From Clostridiales bacterium (GTDB lineage Bacteria; Bacillota; Clostridia; Christensenellales; Aristaeellaceae), in NCBI GenBank assembly GCA_004552515.1, contig SFOF01000076.1, positions 1-8,990 on the forward strand: a DNA stretch of 8,990 bases, written 5' to 3'. The notes beneath the pieces were generated by a model that was given only the letters and a program-made list of their open reading frames with translations, did not search any database and was not told the origin of the DNA. The translations under genes were made by a program, and so were the position numbers. Positions within the stretch are counted from its first letter, which is position 1. The number at the start of each line of letters is the position of its first letter. This document shows, piece after piece, positions 6,635-8,990 of this stretch.

Positions 6635-8476
6635 CTATTCGATGTCCGGCGCGCCGTCCAGACCGGCCTCCTGACGGAATTTGACCGGCGTCAGGCCCAC
6701 GTTGGCCTTGAACAGGCGCGAAAAGTAATTGGCGTTCGGGATGCCGACCGCCGCAGCGATCTGACCGACGCTCTCGTCGGTGGTCAGCAGCAGCTCGCGC
6801 GCGGCCTCGAGGCGCTTGGCGGTGACGTATTCCGAAAAGCCCACGCCGACGTGGTTCTTGAATAGCCGGCTGAGCGAATAGGTCGATATGCCGAAGTGAT
6901 CGGCCACCTTGACCTGATTCAGCTCGCTGTCGGCATAGGCGCTCTGGAGATACTCGAGCACCTCGCCCTTGAGCTGATCGATCACGCGCGGTTCGCCCGG
7001 CGCGGCCTTCTTCGGCGCGAACGGCTCGAGCGAGGCGGCGTAGGAGAGGCGGATGTCGTCGATCGATTCCACGACCGGCCCGGCGGACAGCTCGAAGGGG
7101 CGGTTTAAGCGCCGCGTGAGATCGCCGCGGATGAGCGCGGCCAGCGGCTCGGCCACGTTTTCTGGCATCAGGCAGATGATCACCATGTGATCCGCGCCCA
7201 GCACGTCGGTGATGAGCAGCGTCGCCCCCAGCTCGCTCTGCGCGCGTCCGGCCAGCGCCGTGCGGTCATGCGTGTCGAGCCGCTCGCCGATGAGCGTCAT
7301 GACGCAGGCGCAGCCCGCGTTTTTCAGCCCCGCGCGGCGCAGCATATCGGGCGGCACGGGCGCGCCGGAGAGCAGGCTGCTGATCAGACAGTCCATCAGC
7401 AGGAGCCGCTGCTCGGACAGATCGGAATGGAGCCGCTCGATGGCGTTCGATATGCCGGCCAGCTCGTCCTCGCTATCGTCGCCCTCAATGCTGTGGGACA
7501 GGCGGCGGATGGGCAGATAGTTGACGTACACCATGCTCATGCCCATCATCAGGAACACCAGCGTTTCCAGCGCCAGCGAGAGCTTCATCGCCGAATAGAA
7601 GGCGTACATACTGCTCTCGATGCGGTCGAACGGCACAATGGAGACGAACGTCATGCCGCGCAGGAGCAGATTATGCCGCGCGAAGAGCGTGTAGCCGCGT
7701 CCATCCGGCGCGGTGTGGCGCAGCGACTGATCGACGCTGAGCGCGTTCGGATCGACGTCCCAGTTGATCGCGCGGTCGCCGGTCATGAACATCAGCCGCC
7801 CCTGCTCGTCGTAGATGCGGAACTGCGCGTCGGCCGCCCCCGCGCCGGCGAACAGGCTGGGTCTCAGCGCGGACACGCTCAGGGGATAGATGATCACGGC
7901 CTCGTCGCGCGTCGCGCCCAGATATGTTGGGATGGCGATGTAGAGCATTTCGTTTTCGTAATAATAGCGCACGCCCTCCCTCGCGTCGAACAGCGCGAGA
8001 AACTCGGCGGGCGGCTCACCGCTGCCGTTGACGTGATTGACGTACATCATCTCGGCGGGCATGACGGCCTTGGAGGACAGCACGCGGTTCTGCGCGCGAT
8101 AATAGATGAAGGGCGTGCGGTCGAGCGAGGCGAAATAGCTGCTCAGCGTCTTGGCCGCGTCCCAGAGCGCGTAGCCGGTCGAGTCTTCGTTCAGCGCCAG
8201 CTTGGCCGCGTCGTTCTTGCGGGAGCGGCTGTCCAGGCTCACGCGGTATGTCCACTGCCGAAAGTCGCTCAGCTGCACGAGAAACGCACGGGAGAACGAA
8301 TCGGTCACTTCATAATAGTATGTTTCGTTGGCCGAGCGCAGCTGAGAATGCGCCCGCGCGACCATGAGACTCATGACCAGCAGGCAGGGGAGGATGAAAA
8401 AGGCCAGGCAGGTGGCGATCATGCGCGTTAAATATTTGTGAGATATAAATTTTTTGATTTTTTTCAGCAAAGGCAT
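6635..8476 (-). CDS. Membrane-anchored AraC-family transcriptional regulator (YesS-type)
   Basis: A 613-residue regulator. A basic N-terminus (PLLKKIKKF) precedes a first membrane segment (about 19-41), an outside domain of roughly 255 residues that probably senses a ligand or partner protein, and a second membrane segment (about 298-319). The cytoplasmic part has a linker, a degenerate cyclase/GGDEF-like region (about 388-482, ending SIDDIRLSYAAS) and a C-terminal AraC DNA-binding domain (about 503-603). Both helix-turn-helix units are visible: VADHFGISTYSLSRLFK (524-540) and the second around IAAAVGIPNANYFSRLFK (573-590). This is the architecture of Bacillus YesS, which regulates polysaccharide-use genes. 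AAAGGAG seven bases before the ATG supports the start. It is transcribed divergently from the LplB-type permease, the usual arrangement for a local activator. The ligand is unknown. Confidence 0.92.
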   Translation of the reverse strand: MPLLKKIKKFISHKYLTRMIATCLAFFILPCLLVMSLMVARAHSQLRSANETYYYEVTDSFSRAFLVQLSDFRQWTYRVSLDSRSRKNDAAKLALNEDSTGYALWDAAKTLSSYFASLDRTPFIYYRAQNRVLSSKAVMPAEMMYVNHVNGSGEPPAEFLALFDAREGVRYYYENEMLYIAIPTYLGATRDEAVIIYPLSVSALRPSLFAGAGAADAQFRIYDEQGRLMFMTGDRAINWDVDPNALSVDQSLRHTAPDGRGYTLFARHNLLLRGMTFVSIVPFDRIESSMYAFYSAMKLSLALETLVFLMMGMSMVYVNYLPIRRLSHSIEGDDSEDELAGISNAIERLHSDLSEQRLLLMDCLISSLLSGAPVPPDMLRRAGLKNAGCACVMTLIGERLDTHDRTALAGRAQSELGATLLITDVLGADHMVIICLMPENVAEPLAALIRGDLTRRLNRPFELSAGPVVESIDDIRLSYAASLEPFAPKKAAPGEPRVIDQLKGEVLEYLQSAYADSELNQVKVADHFGISTYSLSRLFKNHVGVGFSEYVTAKRLEAARELLLTTDESVGQIAAAVGIPNANYFSRLFKANVGLTPVKFRQEAGLDGAPDIE

Positions 8477-8516
8477 GGCGCGGCTCCTTTCCGACAGGCT
8501 TGCCCCTTTCTCTCAT

Positions 8517-8545
8517 ATTTTAATATATTTTCTGTGAAAAGGCAA
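8517..8545 (-). promoter_or_regulatory. Promoter of the AraC-family regulator gene
   Basis: On the minus strand, a -35 TTGCCT (plus 8540-8545, four of six consensus bases) and a -10 TAAAAT (plus 8517-8522, five of six) are separated by 17 bases. The leader to the ATG is about 30-35 bases. This is a good sigma-A type match. Confidence 0.7.
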
Positions 8546-8573
8546 TGGAAAAGCGCCAAATTGATCGTCAGGT

Positions 8574-8618
8574 TTTTGCATCGGTCTGTTTTTTGCGCAA
8601 AAAAGTGACCATGCAAAA
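8574..8618. promoter_or_regulatory. 45-base dyad in the divergent control region
   Basis: Three concentric inverted repeats: TTTTGCAT (8574-8581) with ATGCAAAA (8611-8618); GGTC (8583-8586) with GACC (8607-8610); and a perfect 16-base palindrome TTTTTTGCGCAAAAAA (8589-8604). Only one bulged base (8582) and a two-by-two mismatch break the pairing. The dyad lies between the two divergent promoters and overlaps neither, as expected for an activator or shared operator site. AraC proteins usually bind direct repeats. GCAAAA also recurs at 8597-8602 and 8613-8618, 16 bases apart, which would suit them. Confidence 0.6.
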
Positions 8619-8626
8619 GTTTAGTG

Positions 8627-8656
8627 TTGCGATTTTAGACATGATTGTGTTATCTT
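8627..8656 (+). promoter_or_regulatory. Promoter of the LplB-type permease operon
   Basis: A -35-like TTGCGA (8627-8632) and a -10-like TATCTT (8651-8656) are 18 bases apart. A TG one base before the -10 gives an extended -10. Both hexamers are imperfect, which fits a promoter that needs an activator. Transcription would start near 8663, giving a short leader of about 33 bases. Confidence 0.55.
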
Positions 8657-8664
8657 GGGACTAA

Positions 8665-8678
8665 CGGAAACGCAAACG
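8665..8678 (+). promoter_or_regulatory. cre-like site in the permease leader
   Basis: CGGAAACGCAAACG matches the catabolite-responsive pattern TGNAANCGNWWNCA except at the first and last base. It lies just past the predicted transcription start, where CcpA sites often block transcription. The match is weak enough that chance is possible. Confidence 0.3.
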
Positions 8679-8680
8679 TT

Positions 8681-8689
8681 GGGGGAGGA
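8681..8689 (+). promoter_or_regulatory. RBS deciding between two starts of the permease gene
   Basis: GGGGGAGGA touches an in-frame ATG at 8690, leaving only one base after GGAGG (8684-8688). The GTG two codons later, at 8696, has a normal seven-base spacer, so GTG is preferred. Confidence 0.65.
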
Positions 8690-8695
8690 ATGACC

Positions 8696-8990
8696 GTGAA
8701 AGCCAGAGACGCCTCGCAATCGCTGGGCAGGCGCATCATGAAGTACAGGGCGTATTATCTGTTTATACTGCCCGCGCTCGTCTATGTGCTGATCTTCAAC
8801 TATGGCCCGCTGTACGGCATACAGATCGCCTTTAAGGATTACAAGGGCGCGCTGGGCATTATGGGCAGCCGCTGGGTGGGGCTGCGGCACTTCAAGAGCT
8901 TCCTCACCGGCCACAATTTCGTCACGCTGATGAAGAACACCTTCGCGATTTCGATCTATCAGCTGGCTGTGGGCTTTCCCATCCCGATTA
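8696..8990 (+). CDS. LplB-type ABC sugar transporter permease, N-terminal part
   Basis: First 98 codons of an inner-membrane permease of the LplB family (MalF-like subunit of carbohydrate ABC importers); the gene runs off the window. A short basic N-terminus is followed by a first membrane segment (about 20-38) and the family-typical FNYGPLYGIQIAFKDYK at 34-50. GLRHFKSFLTG at 62-72 matches the F..F segment before the second membrane helix, which begins near residue 81 (NTFAISIYQLAVGFPIPI). It would work with a second permease, an extracellular solute-binding lipoprotein and an ATPase, normally encoded next to or away from it and not visible here. LplB-type systems generally import oligosaccharides or modified sugars. 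The start could instead be the ATG at 8690, adding two residues. Confidence 0.93.
   Translation, partial: MKARDASQSLGRRIMKYRAYYLFILPALVYVLIFNYGPLYGIQIAFKDYKGALGIMGSRWVGLRHFKSFLTGHNFVTLMKNTFAISIYQLAVGFPIPI

Noticed and set aside
7187..8431. A 414-codon plus-strand open frame opposite the AraC regulator
   Set aside because: His/Gln/Arg/Ala-rich shadow. The minus strand encodes both membrane segments and the helix-turn-helix domain.

Overview
The window is GC-rich bacterial DNA with strong AGGAGG-type ribosome binding sites before almost every gene. It carries a YesS-type membrane AraC regulator and an LplB-type sugar permease. Together with the der-plsY pair, this points to a high-GC member of the Bacillota (Clostridia, perhaps a gut lineage). 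The lineage is inferred from gene content; no rRNA or tRNA is present to fix it.

Layout. (1) Bases 141-2132, plus strand: two housekeeping genes, der (ribosome-assembly GTPase) and plsY (first acyltransferase of phospholipid synthesis), 24 bases apart and probably one transcript. (2) 2195-3586, plus strand: a sialidase-fold (Asp-box beta-propeller) protein with an FN3-like N-terminus and no signal peptide. A strong hairpin separates it from plsY. (3) 3587-3953: a gene-less stretch bounded by two terminator hairpins that share almost the same loop. (4) 3954-6358, minus strand: an SGNH-type esterase downstream of a sedoheptulokinase-like FGGY kinase, probably one operon. (5) 6635-8476, minus strand: a two-transmembrane AraC-family regulator with its own terminator. 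(6) 8477-8695: a divergent control region with a recognisable promoter on each side and a 45-base dyad between them. (7) 8696 to the end, plus strand: the first 98 codons of an LplB-type ABC sugar permease, cut by the window edge.

How it fits together. Genes 3-7 look like an accessory carbohydrate-use locus placed beside a core-genome pair. The simplest model (inference) is that the membrane regulator senses an external saccharide and activates the divergent permease operon. The imported sugar or oligosaccharide is then handled in the cytoplasm by the sialidase-fold protein, the esterase and the kinase, none of which has an export signal. The actual sugar cannot be read from this sequence. 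No CRISPR array, insertion sequence, integrase, RNA gene or defence system was seen.
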